Assembly: GCA_023228245.1 (NCBI GenBank)
Contig: JALOBN010000007.1
Coordinates: 3,916 to 67,915, forward strand
Length of the DNA: 64,000 nt
Origin: Candidatus Pacearchaeota archaeon
Lineage (GTDB): Archaea; Nanoarchaeota; Nanoarchaeia; Pacearchaeales; GW2011-AR1
Reading direction: 5' to 3'
Made by a program: the position numbers and the translations under genes. The notes below the pieces were generated by a model. The model searched no databases. It saw only the letters and a program-made list of their open reading frames with translations, and was not told where the DNA came from. Shown here one piece after another: positions 8,203-16,569 of this stretch. The number at the start of each line of letters is the position of its first letter. The first letter of the stretch is position 1.

Positions 8203-9180
8203 GTCTTCCTCCTCCGTTATCGTCTGCACCGCAAGTTTTGCCGCGATGCGGTCAATCATTGTCCCGGTGGCTCCCGCCACTTCCACAAGCGCCAGCGCCT
8301 TCCCATGCCGGTCCATCTCCACCGGCTCGTGGTAGCCGTCCGCGTCGGTTTCCACCTTTCGCGGCCATCCTTCGAGGGAAAACTGCACGCCGCTCGCTTC
8401 GTCGTCATCCTGTTTAAGGGCCATCTCCTCCCGGATACGTGCCCTGATGTCAGGCCTTCCGGCCGAAACGTGAAGCCAAAAAAAGAATTTTCCGTCCCGC
8501 TCCTCAAACGCCAGAATCTTGCCGATCCTCGACCGGGCGTCGGTGTCGCCGAACCCCTTGTGTCCCTCGTACGCCGGTTTGTTTATGTAGGACGGCCCGA
8601 ATGTCCGCAAAAACCGCTCGGAGAGATTGAACTTGACGCCACGTCCGGTATGAAACTTGCCGGTCGTCTGGTGGATGCGGACGACCATCGGGTCAGAATC
8701 GGCGCCCGATTGGATCAACTCGTTCTTGGCCGCCATGACCGTTTCCGGGATTTCGGAATCGTCGGACGGTATGGAGACTTCCGACGGAGCGGCGCACGTA
8801 AATTGAAGCGAACCGACCTTCTTGGCCATCCATTCGGCTATGTTTTCCTCGGTCCATCGGCGCGGAGGCCGCGCATCGAACACGAACGCGATCACTTCGC
8901 CGTCGCCGACAATGGTGCTGATTCCTTTGTTGACCCCTATCGGCTCGATGCTGCCGCGCTCGAAACCGTTTGTCTCGCCGATGGGATACAGGATGAACCC
9001 CTGCACGGCCATTTTCGAGACAACGGCGTTCGCCTGCCTGATAGCCGCGGAGTCACAGTCTGTCCCGCCCTTGTCCAAACAGCGGGTCCGTGCGTCGTTG
9101 GCTACCGCTACCCACCGCTCCTTCTGGGCCGTCGACAGGCCCTTAAAGTGGCTTTCGACGTCTTCGATTGTCCAGGGCAT
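7540..9180 (-). CDS. prohead protease fused to scaffold
   Basis: The protein has 546 residues. The first 60 resemble the ChaB-like or cation-regulator segment common at the start of phage prohead proteases (KGLSTAQKERWVAVANDA...KGGTDCDSAAIRQAN). Residues 150-310 (RGVKFNLSERFLRTFG, YEGHKGFGDTDARSRIGK, WLHVSAG, SGVQFSLEGW) are the protease region, with His and Ser available for catalysis. The last 220 residues are Ala/Glu-rich and helical, as in scaffold. ATG overlaps the portal stop. Confidence 0.78.
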   Translation of the reverse strand: MPWTIEDVESHFKGLSTAQKERWVAVANDARTRCLDKGGTDCDSAAIRQANAVVSKMAVQGFILYPIGETNGFERGSIEPIGVNKGISTIVGDGEVIAFVFDARPPRRWTEENIAEWMAKKVGSLQFTCAAPSEVSIPSDDSEIPETVMAAKNELIQSGADSDPMVVRIHQTTGKFHTGRGVKFNLSERFLRTFGPSYINKPAYEGHKGFGDTDARSRIGKILAFEERDGKFFFWLHVSAGRPDIRARIREEMALKQDDDEASGVQFSLEGWPRKVETDADGYHEPVEMDRHGKALALVEVAGATGTMIDRIAAKLAVQTITEEEDMSEKDTPLGVEDITKQEKFEEAFAARLSAYAGAALDEKNPLTAVIDKFLTEGAPVLAARAQAIDTEVQAALTAGENRVLVLNSATKEEMPWLAAFGEAVKELTPEAIKELPAFDEALKSVKAEELQKIPAAVDAIAARGAIQTEAMKLSMQVLKDAGFQMAAPNAIVGAAQDGGPGEEEKRFMAIVAKAKKNGYGALPPEEFAVIEDRLPALIKLEGLKM

Positions 9181-10787
9181 TATTCCCCTCCCTCAAAATT
9201 CTTTCGGGTCTTCCGGTCCCCCGAAGCCCCTGCCTTTTTCTGGACCGGCTCGACTTTACCGTCCCCGGTTTTGCCCTGGGTCCCCTTATCTACGTCTTGC
9301 GCCGCGTCCTCCCGGTACGGGATGATGTCCATCCCGGCGTCCTTGAATTCACGGTGTTCGCGTATGATCTGCTGTTGCGCCTCTTCCCAGGTGTCCTCGT
9401 CCTTGCCGGTAAAGGCCGCCTTGCGGGATTTCCGGAAGCTGCCAATCTGCGATTCGTCGATCTTCTCCTGGACCGTGCGGCTGTCGAAGCTCGTCTGGGG
9501 ATACTTCGGCGTCATCCGAACCCCCGCCACGCCGTTGAGGATCAGCTCCCGCTCGATGAGCGGTCGGAGGATTTCCTCCCACTCAAACGTGGCGCCCTCG
9601 CGGATCGCCATCTCGGCCTGCTTTTTGAGCTGGTCGAGGGCGTCTCCCGAGGGCATCCCCTTTCCGTTCCCGAACCCCATGAGCGCGGCCGGAAACGGAG
9701 AATTCATCATCAGCAGGTCGAGCTGGAGCTGGAGGTCGGCCCCCCGGATGCTGTAGAGCCGGCCGTCGTTGACCATCTCCACTTTATCCGTGCCGGACAA
9801 AAACACCATCGACCCTGCGGAAACGACCTGCTCCCACTTTTCGTTCCGCTCCCCGAGGATGCCCTGCTGGAACTTCTTGATCTGCTCATCGTTGGCGCCC
9901 AGTTCCTTGCCCATCGCATTGATGTAGAATACCAACACCGGCGTCATTGAGTAGTGGCTGTCCAGCGCGCTGTCCTCCAGCATCAGCTGCACCCTGTTGA
10001 ACTGCTCACGCATCGAGAGCATGGCCGGACGGCTGTACCAGACGTTGTCCCACATCCAGTTTTGAAACCGGGGGTGGATCATCGCAATGTAGGGGATAAA
10101 CCGGGCACGGGCCGGCGGTGCTTCGCGGCCGTCAAACGGGGCAACGCCCGCCAGCATCGGGTCCTCGAGTTGAAAGAAGGCCTTGCGGGTGCTGATCGGG
10201 CGGTCAAGGGCGTCAAACCACTTAAAGGTGAATCGGGCCGGCAGGTGCTTGATGCCGGCGATCGACCCCATCCCGGCGCCTTCGTTTATCGCCCGGGCAA
10301 ACGATTCTATGGCCTTGTCGCCTTCTTCTCCCCCCTGCTGCCACTGCGCGAGATAACTCTGGAGTTCCGGGTTCCACTCGATCTCCAGTAGCAGGAACTC
10401 TTCCTTAAAGATCGCGTTGAACAATATCTGTTTGCGGTGCTTTTCGTACCGGATTCGGTAGAGCAGGTCCTGCGCGATTCCTTCGGCCCGGGCGGCGTTT
10501 CCGCCGTCAAACCGTATCGACGGCATCTCCGACGCCAGCCAGGTGGCGTATGCGTTCGCGGGGCCGAACATGAAGGTGCTGAGCATCGCCTCCATGTCCG
10601 CCAGGACCTTCAGCCGTCCCATCTCGAGGGTCGTCCGGTAAAACCCGTTGAGGCCGAACTGCCCGCCGACCGCCGGTATGCTGTAGACGTTCGGGAGCTT
10701 GTCCTTCGACCGCTCCATCGGACGTCCCAGGTGGTTGTAGAGCACAACCGACCGTATTTCGTCTATGTTACTGGGTGGTCTTGCCAT
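9180..10787 (-). CDS. portal protein
   Basis: The protein has 535 residues. Long helical stretches, a QFNRVQLMLEDSALDSHYSM segment, PAALMGFGNGKGMPSGDALD and the late ERELILNG helix fit phage portal proteins, which form the dodecameric DNA entry ring. Gene order terminase-portal-protease-capsid supports it. It overlaps the terminase gene by 20 bases. Confidence 0.82.
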   Translation of the reverse strand: MARPPSNIDEIRSVVLYNHLGRPMERSKDKLPNVYSIPAVGGQFGLNGFYRTTLEMGRLKVLADMEAMLSTFMFGPANAYATWLASEMPSIRFDGGNAARAEGIAQDLLYRIRYEKHRKQILFNAIFKEEFLLLEIEWNPELQSYLAQWQQGGEEGDKAIESFARAINEGAGMGSIAGIKHLPARFTFKWFDALDRPISTRKAFFQLEDPMLAGVAPFDGREAPPARARFIPYIAMIHPRFQNWMWDNVWYSRPAMLSMREQFNRVQLMLEDSALDSHYSMTPVLVFYINAMGKELGANDEQIKKFQQGILGERNEKWEQVVSAGSMVFLSGTDKVEMVNDGRLYSIRGADLQLQLDLLMMNSPFPAALMGFGNGKGMPSGDALDQLKKQAEMAIREGATFEWEEILRPLIERELILNGVAGVRMTPKYPQTSFDSRTVQEKIDESQIGSFRKSRKAAFTGKDEDTWEEAQQQIIREHREFKDAGMDIIPYREDAAQDVDKGTQGKTGDGKVEPVQKKAGASGDRKTRKNFEGGE

Positions 10788-12510
10788 ATCTCCCTACCGA
10801 TGTCATCGTCCTGGTCCCGACCGACGTCATTGCCCGCTCTATGGGGCGGCCCGCTCTGTCGGGCATCGATGCCCCGATCGTCGTCCGCCCGGTCTCGGCC
10901 ACGGTCCCAGGCGCCCACGCCCCCCGGCCCTGCATAACCGCCGCCCAGGTGGCGTAGATCTCCGCCTTAATGCGGTCTGTCCGCTTGATGCCCGTCCGTT
11001 TCTCTGTCGTCCCGTACCGGCTGTAGGCCCGCTGGAGGTCGGTGTCGGGCGGAATCCCGATCTTCCCGTCCTTCATGTAAGTTTCCGTCAGGTCGTCGGC
11101 CTCTTTTGATTTTTTGGGGCTGTCAGTGTCGATCCAGTCGATGTTGCGCACTCCCGGTATCCCGTCCTTGGAAAACTTGAGCGCCTCCATCAATGCCTTG
11201 CCGGGGTTTCCGTCGATCGTAATAAACCGCAGCCCCAGCACGTGGTTGAGCCACCGAATCCGGTCGATATAGTCCCCGGACGATATCTGTTCGCGCTCCC
11301 AGGGCTTGGTGCTCTCCGGGTCGCCCCAGATCGTGCTGTACCGTGTCACGATCTTGTACGGGTTCTGGCTGACGACCTCCCGGATCGAAAACGCAGCCGC
11401 GTCTGCCGCGCTCCCCCGCTCCTCTTTCCCCTTGTTCGGGTCGGCCCCGCCGAACAGCGGACCGCATCGGGCTTTCAGCTCAGCCGCGTGTTCTGCGATG
11501 TAACCGTCGGTCCACAGCAGCGGTTCGTCGTTGGAAAGCACGCCGCCGGGAAACAGTTCGTAACACCGCTGCATCAGCAGCTCGGAAAACAGCCGCCACT
11601 TCTGGTCCTGGGGAATCCCATCGTATTCTTCGGCGTATACCTCCGGGTAACCGGATTCAAGCAGCCGCCGCTTGATCCTGACCAGCTCGTTGAGATCCCG
11701 GTAGATGTTGAGTTTGCTCGGAAAGCGCCGGACAACGAAATCCTTGTCCAGCGAACAACTATACGCGGCGTTCTCCTTGCCGTTGGGCGTCGTCGCCGCC
11801 CAGAACCCTGACCATCCGAGGGAGAGGTACGGTTCCACAACCTCGTTCCAGAACGTCTGGTCAACCACGTAGGCGTATTCGTCGCATACCACGATCGTGC
11901 GTCCCACGATCGTCCGGCCGAACCGCTCGGACCAGAACGAAAACGGGTTGAGCCCCCGCGCGGCGTCCGAGGCCGCGCGGACGTGGTACTCGGTGCCGTT
12001 TTTCAGCTTGAGAAAGAGCTTGCTGTCGCTGGCCGGGTCAATCTCGGCCGCGAACAGCGGATGCACGGCGATAAAATTGCGTATATACTGGATGAGCTGC
12101 TTTGCCGTATCCAGGTTGTTGCCCGTCAGCACAAACCGGACGGCCATCGGCCGCCGGGTCCCCCACAGCGCCATCTCCGCATACGGCAGCACCACTCCCC
12201 ACCACGCGCATTTCAGCGCGAGGTTATACATGCTTTTGCCGATGCCGCGCCCGCAGAAATCTTCCTGCCGCTTGGACCGGAAGTCCGCGATCGTCCCGAT
12301 CTGGTACTGGTCAACCAGCACTTGCCTGCCGCCGACGGTCACCAGATCCTGGTATTCACCGACCACGTCCCCGTCCCAGATTCTCGCCGTCCCCTGCGGC
12401 TCGACCTCGAAGAATTGTTTGATCCCCGCCGCCGGGTGGTTATAGAGGTTCAACAGGAACCCGGCTTCCATGTTCTTGATGTTTCTGGCGTATTTCGGGA
12501 GTTCTAGCAC
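10768..12510 (-). CDS. terL: terminase large subunit
   Basis: The protein has 580 residues. CGRGIGKS near residue 87 is the Walker A loop; TIVVCDEYAYV is the Walker B strand with its acidic pair; GADPNKGKEERG and ITIDGNPGKAL provide acidic residues of the RNase H-like nuclease domain. It pumps and cuts DNA at the portal. The C-terminal 50 residues are basic and low complexity. Confidence 0.9.
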   Translation of the reverse strand: MLELPKYARNIKNMEAGFLLNLYNHPAAGIKQFFEVEPQGTARIWDGDVVGEYQDLVTVGGRQVLVDQYQIGTIADFRSKRQEDFCGRGIGKSMYNLALKCAWWGVVLPYAEMALWGTRRPMAVRFVLTGNNLDTAKQLIQYIRNFIAVHPLFAAEIDPASDSKLFLKLKNGTEYHVRAASDAARGLNPFSFWSERFGRTIVGRTIVVCDEYAYVVDQTFWNEVVEPYLSLGWSGFWAATTPNGKENAAYSCSLDKDFVVRRFPSKLNIYRDLNELVRIKRRLLESGYPEVYAEEYDGIPQDQKWRLFSELLMQRCYELFPGGVLSNDEPLLWTDGYIAEHAAELKARCGPLFGGADPNKGKEERGSAADAAAFSIREVVSQNPYKIVTRYSTIWGDPESTKPWEREQISSGDYIDRIRWLNHVLGLRFITIDGNPGKALMEALKFSKDGIPGVRNIDWIDTDSPKKSKEADDLTETYMKDGKIGIPPDTDLQRAYSRYGTTEKRTGIKRTDRIKAEIYATWAAVMQGRGAWAPGTVAETGRTTIGASMPDRAGRPIERAMTSVGTRTMTSVGRYGKTTQ

Positions 12511-13364
12511 TGGCTTGCTTCCACCGGCGCGTCCAAAAACGCCCGGTCTATCTGGTCTATGTCTGACACCGCGTCTTTTTTGCCCTCCGCCGCGTTAATC
12601 CGGGACGACTCGGACAGAAAATCGGCCGTGGCGATCGTCCCCTCCACCAGCTCCGCCAGTGCCTCGGCCGCCGAGACCAGCGTCCCGGTCTTGTTGCCGC
12701 CCGCCCTCTTGATCAGGTCCTCGCTCGTCAGGCCCAGTATTTTCAGCATCCGTTCTCGGTGGGTGGACAGCTCCTTTTTCTGTTTCGTGATCCTCTCGCT
12801 CGGCCCCCCGCCTGGTTTGCCGTTTTGCGGCTCGTAGCTCTTGCTGATCGTCTCGTCAATCTGGTTGATCTGGTGGTTGGCGACGATCAGGTCCATGGCA
12901 AACATGACCATCTGCCCGGAATCGTCCGGGGGAAGCGTCGGAACGAGCCTCAGCAGCTCTTCTTTCGCCAGCACAAACGCCTCCTGCCCGACGGCCCTGC
13001 GAAGCCGTTTCTCCATTTTGCTCGTCACCCGCGCATCGTCGCCGGGCGTCAGGCCCAGCCGTTCCTTCTTGCCGGCGACGGCCTTGGCCACCTTCACCCG
13101 GCTCGTCGGAAACCGGTTGCAGAGGAACAACACGATCCCCTCTTCCTCGTGCCGGGCAAGCGATTCCCGGAAAATATCGAACGGCGTTGGGTGGATCCTT
13201 TTTCTCTGGGCGTAGGGCGACTTCGGAATATACATTCCGTCCGTCCCCTCGCACGCCCTGGAAGCGAGGGTCATAACGATATGCGTCTTGCCGTTGTCTC
13301 CCCCGAAAAACTCGGAAACCGCCTTCTCGAATTCATCGGGCGGCAGGTACTTTGCTCCGCTCAT
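12504..13364 (-). CDS. putative terminase small subunit or packaging accessory
   Basis: The protein has 286 residues, overlaps the large terminase start by 7 bases and is charged, Lys/Glu-rich and helical in its second half. Position directly upstream of terL suggests a DNA-recognition subunit, but it is larger than most and I see no clear helix-turn-helix. A repeat copy lies just upstream. Confidence 0.45.
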   Translation of the reverse strand: MSGAKYLPPDEFEKAVSEFFGGDNGKTHIVMTLASRACEGTDGMYIPKSPYAQRKRIHPTPFDIFRESLARHEEEGIVLFLCNRFPTSRVKVAKAVAGKKERLGLTPGDDARVTSKMEKRLRRAVGQEAFVLAKEELLRLVPTLPPDDSGQMVMFAMDLIVANHQINQIDETISKSYEPQNGKPGGGPSERITKQKKELSTHRERMLKILGLTSEDLIKRAGGNKTGTLVSAAEALAELVEGTIATADFLSESSRINAAEGKKDAVSDIDQIDRAFLDAPVEASQC

Positions 13365-13370
13365 TTTTCA

Positions 13371-13420
13371 CCGTCATTGCGAGCCGCCGTAGGCGGCGTG
13401 GCAATCCCCTCACTGTCACC
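13371..13420. repeat. palindromic repeat, family 1
   Basis: CCGTCATTGCGAG, stem GCCGCC-GTA-GGCGGC, then GTGGCAATCCCC and CACTGTCACC. It is the most regular copy in the window. It sits upstream of the packaging gene at 13364. Confidence 0.8.
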
Positions 13421-13472
13421 GTGCTCGTTACTATGCCCGTCGTTCACTCGCGCACCTGATTCATGGGAAATT

Positions 13473-13694
13473 TCATATATAGTTAATTTTGCCACCGTCG
13501 ATAAATCGATGGATGAAACAATTTGGACCTCCGATGCGATGGCCAAGGTAATGGGCTAATTCATGGAACAGCCATCGCAACATCAAACGAGATTTGTCCC
13601 TTCTGATATAGATTATGTCTATCCCGGGATGATAAGCGGCATCATTAGATGAACGTATCCATTGCGGTAATCGGTCGACAACAATTATTTTCAT
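13473..13694 (-). CDS. small HELAH zinc-peptidase-like protein
   Basis: The protein has 73 residues, and ATG 13694 overlaps the stop upstream (ATGA). LFHELAHYLGHRIGG carries a full HExxH zinc motif with a third His. It resembles a stripped-down ImmA/IrrE-type or SprT-like metallopeptidase core, but is shorter than any family I know. Substrate unknown; the active-site motif is directly visible. Confidence 0.65.
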   Translation of the reverse strand: MKIIVVDRLPQWIRSSNDAAYHPGIDIIYIRRDKSRLMLRWLFHELAHYLGHRIGGPNCFIHRFIDGGKINYI

Positions 13695-14281
13695 GTCTTA
13701 ATCTCTGGCAGTTTATTCCATCGCCGGTATTCCAGGTCAAAATCTCCCCGGTCTGCCGCCGGCAGTTTCACGTACCGGTCGAACAACCGCTGTCCCTGGT
13801 TTCGGTATTCCACCGGCTCATCCCCTTTTTTGGCGAGCCTGCGCGCGCGGAGTTCCTCCCGGAGGTCCTGCGATGCATTGGCCCGCGCAAGCGCCAGCAG
13901 CTCGTCCACGTTGTCCGGCGCCACGTAGGGTTCGACGATCAGGAGCTTGGAGTACGGTATTTTTCCGAGTATCTGGAAATCGATCTTGTAAGTCAGGACG
14001 AACGTCTCATGCAGGCTGATGAATCCGTAGGCGGACGTCTTTCTGAACGCGATATCCGGGTCGGCGCAGAACTCGGGGAAACTCCCATATCCCAGCGCCT
14101 CGTAGATCTGCTGGTCGCGGATGTCCTTGAGGATCGCCCCGAGCGCGAACGCGTCCCGGTTCCTGCTCGAGACCAGGTCCTTCAATTTTTCAAAGAGCTC
14201 GTGGCCGCGCCGGGCCTTCTCCTCGGCCGTCTCGGGTTCTACTTCGTGACAGCCGGATGCCTTTACCTCTTCCTGATCCAC
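13691..14281 (-). CDS. hypothetical DNA-metabolism protein
   Basis: The GTG start at 14281 follows GGAGAGGGGAC and gives 196 residues. No ATG lies in a sensible place. The start overlaps the HNH gene by 19 bases. The protein is charged and helical, with a conserved-looking middle (FALGAILKDIRDQQIYEALG). It may be a replication or regulatory factor; I do not recognise it. Confidence 0.55.
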   Translation of the reverse strand: MDQEEVKASGCHEVEPETAEEKARRGHELFEKLKDLVSSRNRDAFALGAILKDIRDQQIYEALGYGSFPEFCADPDIAFRKTSAYGFISLHETFVLTYKIDFQILGKIPYSKLLIVEPYVAPDNVDELLALARANASQDLREELRARRLAKKGDEPVEYRNQGQRLFDRYVKLPAADRGDFDLEYRRWNKLPEIKT

Positions 14282-14541
14282 CGTCCCCTCTCCCGGCAAT
14301 ATCCAAGGCCGTATTTTTCGATGAACGTCAAAACGCCAAGCATGCCCGCCTCGATGTGGTGCCAACGGCACAACGGCATCAGGTTTTCACGCGTGTCGTC
14401 TCCCCCGGCCCCCCTGGTCTTGACGTGGTGGGGGTCAACCGGGCCCGCGCAGTCGCGGTTGTTCACGGCGCATCCCTGCGCCTTGACCTCCGCCCGGAGG
14501 GTATCGTCCCGGATACGCGCCGGCTTCGGATATGAACACAT
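14263..14541 (-). CDS. HNH endonuclease
   Basis: The protein has 92 residues from ATG 14541. CAVNNRDCAGPVDPHHVKTR, then GGDDTRENLMPLCRWHH is a complete HNH (beta-beta-alpha-metal) nuclease with DPHHVK and the second-half N...CRWHH. In this setting it could act with terminase, as phage HNH proteins do, or be a free-standing homing nuclease. It begins 18 bases after a strong terminator. Confidence 0.85.
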   Translation of the reverse strand: MCSYPKPARIRDDTLRAEVKAQGCAVNNRDCAGPVDPHHVKTRGAGGDDTRENLMPLCRWHHIEAGMLGVLTFIEKYGLGYCRERGRWIRKR

Positions 14542-14558
14542 GACTACCAGCCCGGGGT

Positions 14559-14590
14559 AAAAAAAAGGACCGCTCGTTTCCGAGCGGTCC
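14559..14590 (-). terminator. strong rho-independent terminator
   Basis: The minus strand reads GGACCGCTCG-GAAA-CGAGCGGTCC followed by eight T. A perfect 10-bp stem with a GAAA tetraloop. It ends whatever starts at the promoter at 14746-14774, only about 180 bases upstream. Confidence 0.88.
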
Positions 14591-14740
14591 ACACCGCTGT
14601 ATCTCGTTTTGTGTTGGTCATAAAAATGGGCCGGTGCACCGGCCCCCGTCCCATCTTGCCCCGTCCCTGCCCTTAACCTTTCATTCCGTGACCTTGGCGG
14701 TCGTTGTTGGAGTGGGCTTTACATGCCACACCTCAGTCTA
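14591..14740 (-). ncRNA. candidate small RNA or attenuator leader
   Basis: A predicted promoter (14746-14774) and a strong terminator (14559-14590) bracket about 150 bases without a substantial gene. Inside lie a perfect 18-bp palindrome at 14628-14645 (GGGCCGGTG/CACCGGCCC) followed by ATTTTT, which is a second terminator-like hairpin, and a three-codon reading frame (ATG AAA GGT TAA). This suggests either a free small RNA or transcription attenuation ahead of the HNH operon. Confidence 0.45.
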
Positions 14741-14745
14741 CCCGA

Positions 14746-14774
14746 ATGATACAACTTCGAGGGGCCTAAGTCAA
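14746..14774 (-). promoter_or_regulatory. predicted sigma70-type promoter
   Basis: TTGACT at 14774-14769, a 17-base spacer and TATCAT at 14751-14746. Just upstream are two direct repeats of TGTGAAAAAA and paired ACTGTG/CACAGT elements (about 14778-14812), a plausible regulator site. Confidence 0.6.
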
Positions 14775-14831
14775 TACTTTTTTCACACTACTGTGCATTT
14801 TTTTCACAGTAAGGGGGCCGTCCGGGGTATT

Positions 14832-15032
14832 TTACCCCCTTTTGGCCGCCGCATCGTCGTAGGCCCTCAGCCCTTCGGCGACGATGGCCTCCATGACGGC
14901 GTCGAACGTCATCCCACGCTCGTCCATGATCTTGGCTATCCGCTCTCGATGGTCGATACGGATCTTGAATGTGGTTGTCTTTTTAGCCACCGGCTTGTTC
15001 TTTTCCTCAAAAAGATCGGCAATCCCATCCAT
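14832..15032 (-). CDS. ribbon-helix-helix-like small DNA-binding protein, internal start
   Basis: ATG 15032 (MDGIADLFEE) follows GAGGAGGCAACT, a much better ribosome-binding site than that of the longer form. The 66-residue product has a basic strand (KKTTTFKIRI) and two helices (REERIAKIM-like, TFDAVMEAIVAEGL), as in Arc-type regulators. It may act on the operator-like repeats near 14780-14812; that pairing is inference. Confidence 0.6.
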   Translation of the reverse strand: MDGIADLFEEKNKPVAKKTTTFKIRIDHRERIAKIMDERGMTFDAVMEAIVAEGLRAYDDAAAKRG

Positions 15033-15236
15033 AGTTGCCTCCTCGTAAAAAACTGGTGATTTCGGCAACGGCGGCCTGATCCTCGGCCGCGCCCCTCCGC
15101 CCCGATATTCCGGGCACCCACTACACACGTCGGGGTTCCGTTCCTGGTACGTTTTACATGCGCGACGGGTGATTCGCGCGTTGAACCTGCACCTGATCAC
15201 GGCGTTCTCGGCCAGCCAGTCATCAACTTGTCCCAA
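14832..15236 (-). CDS. Cys-rich zinc-finger protein with C-terminal RHH-like region
   Basis: A TTG start at 15236, just after the methylase stop, gives 134 residues. The N-terminal C-x(13)-C...C-x2-C block (RITRRACKTYQERN, VCSGCP) is a small zinc finger typical of phage proteins. The C-terminal half (TTTFKIRIDHRERIAKIMDERG) looks like a ribbon-helix-helix or metJ/Arc DNA-binding domain. An internal ATG with its own good site may produce that half alone. Confidence 0.55.
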   Translation of the reverse strand: MGQVDDWLAENAVIRCRFNARITRRACKTYQERNPDVCSGCPEYRGGGARPRIRPPLPKSPVFYEEATMDGIADLFEEKNKPVAKKTTTFKIRIDHRERIAKIMDERGMTFDAVMEAIVAEGLRAYDDAAAKRG

Positions 15237-15237
15237 T

Positions 15238-16569
15238 TCATACTACCTCAGAAAATAGATTTGACGCCTTCCCCTTCCGCTTCTCCGATCTCTCGGCGTA
15301 CTTCGGATTCAGTTCTATCCCGATATACTTTCGGCCCAGCTTTTCGCATACCACGCCGACGGTAGCCATGCCGGAGAAGGGGTCAAGTACTACCGCCCGT
15401 TCCCTATCCTCGTGTCCGCACTTACAGGTGGGCCGCCAGCCGATGGTTTTGGATTCTGAAAACGCTTGGCCACCACCCTTCGAGTAATCGTCCATGCCCG
15501 ATGACTTTACCGTATATCTACCGGGCCTATAATTAGGGTCGTCCGGTGGTAATTCGTGCCGCATGATTCTTTTCGATTCCACAACCCTCTCCCACCCCGC
15601 GCCGCATTCCGGGCAGACACCATGCTCTGATGTCCCGGCCTTGATACAGGGGACGACAAGGGCCTCGGGGAACATCGCAAAATGGGGCTCGGACGATGGT
15701 TGCGTAGCGATAGTCCAGACGGAACGGAGATTGCGGCCGGACAGATCCCCAACCCCGCGCTTTTGGCCGATATTGGTGGTGGAGGATGCTTTGCTTAATG
15801 GATCCACAAGTTCTTTATGTAGTCCGCCGATCCGATCCTTTTTCTCAATCATTTTCCGAATATCGGAAGGGCCGCTCTCGCACGCTTCCTTCACCGCCTC
15901 CGCATCATAAAAATACCTCGCACTCTTTGTCAGTAGGAATAGGTACTCATGGCTTTTCGTCGGTCGGTCGGTTACACTTTCGGGCATGGGGTTCGGTTTG
16001 TGCCAGATAATATCAGACCGGAGATACCACCCGTCGGCCTGTAGTGCGAAGGCCACGCGCCACGGGATGCCGCAGAGGTCTTTGGGCTTGAGGCCATTCG
16101 GCACAATCGCCTTTGGCATATTCTCGCAACCGAGATTAGTGTCCTGCTTTCCGCCGTAGCCGAAGCCGCGCCCTCCACCCGCGAAACTATCCCCCAAATT
16201 CAGCCACAGCGTCCCATCATCCCGCAGTACCCTCTTGACCTGGCTAAATATCTGTACCGCGTGTTGGACGTACAACTCAGGCGTTGGTTCAAGGCCATGA
16301 CAACCGATCCACGTTTTCTTGTCGAGCGAGAATACGCCCGAGCCCCGCTCTGCGGCGCGCCATCGCATGCGGAACAACCAGCGATCTTTGTTTTTCTTCG
16401 GGGGACAAAAAGCGTCCAGGGCAGTGCCGCCCCATTGGTCCCATACCGTCTGTATGAACCAATGCCCGTAGCTTCTCAGTCCCCAGTACGGCGGGCTCGT
16501 CACCACGCAATGAACGGATTTCTTCGGCAGTGTCGGTAGGATGTCTCGGCAGTCACCGTGTAGTATCAT
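15238..16569 (-). CDS. site-specific DNA methyltransferase, beta class (N4/N6)
   Basis: The protein has 443 residues. VVTSPPYWGLR (motif IV) lies near the N-terminus and VVLDPFSGMATVGVVCEKLGRKYIGIELN (split here: DPFSGMATVG is motif I) near the C-terminus, the order of the beta class. A Cys pair region (CPECGAGW ... CKCG) is inserted between them. No partner nuclease is nearby, so it most likely protects phage DNA from restriction. Confidence 0.87.
   Translation of the reverse strand: MILHGDCRDILPTLPKKSVHCVVTSPPYWGLRSYGHWFIQTVWDQWGGTALDAFCPPKKNKDRWLFRMRWRAAERGSGVFSLDKKTWIGCHGLEPTPELYVQHAVQIFSQVKRVLRDDGTLWLNLGDSFAGGGRGFGYGGKQDTNLGCENMPKAIVPNGLKPKDLCGIPWRVAFALQADGWYLRSDIIWHKPNPMPESVTDRPTKSHEYLFLLTKSARYFYDAEAVKEACESGPSDIRKMIEKKDRIGGLHKELVDPLSKASSTTNIGQKRGVGDLSGRNLRSVWTIATQPSSEPHFAMFPEALVVPCIKAGTSEHGVCPECGAGWERVVESKRIMRHELPPDDPNYRPGRYTVKSSGMDDYSKGGGQAFSESKTIGWRPTCKCGHEDRERAVVLDPFSGMATVGVVCEKLGRKYIGIELNPKYAERSEKRKGKASNLFSEVV

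Noticed and set aside
7477..9756. 759-codon open frame on the plus strand opposite the protease and portal genes
   Set aside because: It is a codon-bias shadow of strong leftward structural genes: Arg/His/Leu-rich, no domain, no ribosome site, and it cuts across two well-supported genes.
13361..13546. 61-codon leftward frame
   Set aside because: Its end is pure repeat sequence (GIATPPTAARNDGEK) and it overlaps the HELAH protein gene in another frame; no ribosome site.
14005..14035. CTGATGA hammerhead-like core
   Set aside because: It lies in a coding region and lacks the GAAA and cleavage-site elements and the needed stems.
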